DNA of 5,494 nt from Gammaproteobacteria bacterium RIFCSPLOWO2_02_FULL_56_15 (GTDB lineage Bacteria > Pseudomonadota > Gammaproteobacteria > Eutrophobiales > Eutrophobiaceae). Below the pieces are notes generated by a model. That model had not been told where the DNA came from and searched no databases. It saw only the letters and a program-made list of their open reading frames with translations. Where the stretch lies: the NCBI GenBank assembly GCA_001801825.1, contig MGYR01000099.1, positions 1 to 5,494 on the forward strand, written 5' to 3'. Both the position numbers and the translations under genes were made by a program. Shown piece after piece: positions 5,378-5,494 of the stretch (positions are counted from its first letter, which is position 1; every line of letters begins with the position of its first letter).

Positions 5378-5494
5378 ATGAAAGTTTCCAAGCGGCTATT
5401 ACCGATACTATTCGGGGCATGGTTTCTGTCGCATAACCCGGTACTCGCACAAACGAACTGTGCCGACCTGTCGGACATCGGCTTGCCAAAAACC
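5378..5494 (+). CDS. N-terminus of a secreted tannase/feruloyl-esterase-like protein (partial)
   Basis: From the ATG at 5378, 39 codons stay open to the window edge. Residues 1-24 form a Sec signal peptide: basic start MKVSKR, hydrophobic core LLPILFGAWFL, and cleavage after PVLA. The mature protein begins QTNCADLSDIGLPKT. A Cys followed by a short spacer and L-x-LP-x-T is how mature members of the tannase/feruloyl esterase family (alpha/beta hydrolases cleaving gallate or ferulate esters) commonly begin, and the Cys normally forms a disulfide. The catalytic Ser-Asp-His lie beyond the window, so the family call rests on about 15 residues. GGGGGGA at 5366-5372 acts as a Shine-Dalgarno-like sequence five bases before the start. 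Confidence 0.6.
   Translation, partial: MKVSKRLLPILFGAWFLSHNPVLAQTNCADLSDIGLPKT

Noticed and set aside
5215..5436. 73-codon plus-strand frame overlapping the esterase start
   Set aside because: It has no signal peptide or domain and collides with the frame that has a clear Sec signal and a family-like mature start.
1..5494. CRISPR arrays, tRNA/rRNA genes, insertion-sequence ends
   Set aside because: No regularly spaced repeats, no cloverleaf or rRNA-like sequence, and no transposase or terminal repeats with target duplications were seen.

Overview
The window looks like a chromosomal stretch of a Gram-negative proteobacterium. It has moderately high GC, a Tat-exported protein, a periplasmic-sensing two-component system, a HigA-type antitoxin and a predicted secreted tannase/feruloyl-esterase. 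The intergenic pair built on CTTCGACA(A/G)GCTCA resembles REP-like repeats that I recall from beta- and gamma-proteobacteria. A betaproteobacterium is my best guess, but nothing here fixes the genus.

Layout. Positions 1-178 (minus strand) carry the first 59 codons of a gene whose product has a clear twin-arginine (Tat) signal; the rest lies off the left edge. Positions 179-567 hold no intact gene: a possible promoter for the Tat gene, a minus-strand open stretch that may be a gene remnant, and the REP-like inverted pair. Positions 568-4689 (plus strand) hold four co-directional genes: a Cache/HAMP histidine kinase of the NarL-type (HisKA_3) class, a LuxR-type response regulator overlapping it by 20 bases, a ten-helix TDT-family (TehA/SLAC1-like) transporter after a 102-base gap, and a small two-helix membrane protein whose ATG overlaps the transporter stop codon by one base. 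Positions 4690-4787 contain hairpins that probably end transcription from both sides. Positions 4788-5084 (minus strand) hold a higA-like antitoxin gene. Just upstream of it only the last dozen or so codons of a higB-like toxin gene seem to survive. Positions 5141-5377 are non-coding, with inverted repeats and a possible promoter. Positions 5378-5494 hold the first 39 codons of a secreted tannase/feruloyl-esterase-like protein, cut by the right edge.

How the genes may work together. The kinase/regulator pair probably senses a small molecule outside the inner membrane and controls the transporter with its co-translated partner. This rests on gene order, overlaps and an imperfect palindrome just before the transporter gene; no direct evidence is visible. 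The most novel element is the 129-residue membrane protein tied to the TDT transporter. The most telling genome-decay element is the orphaned higA with its higB stub.
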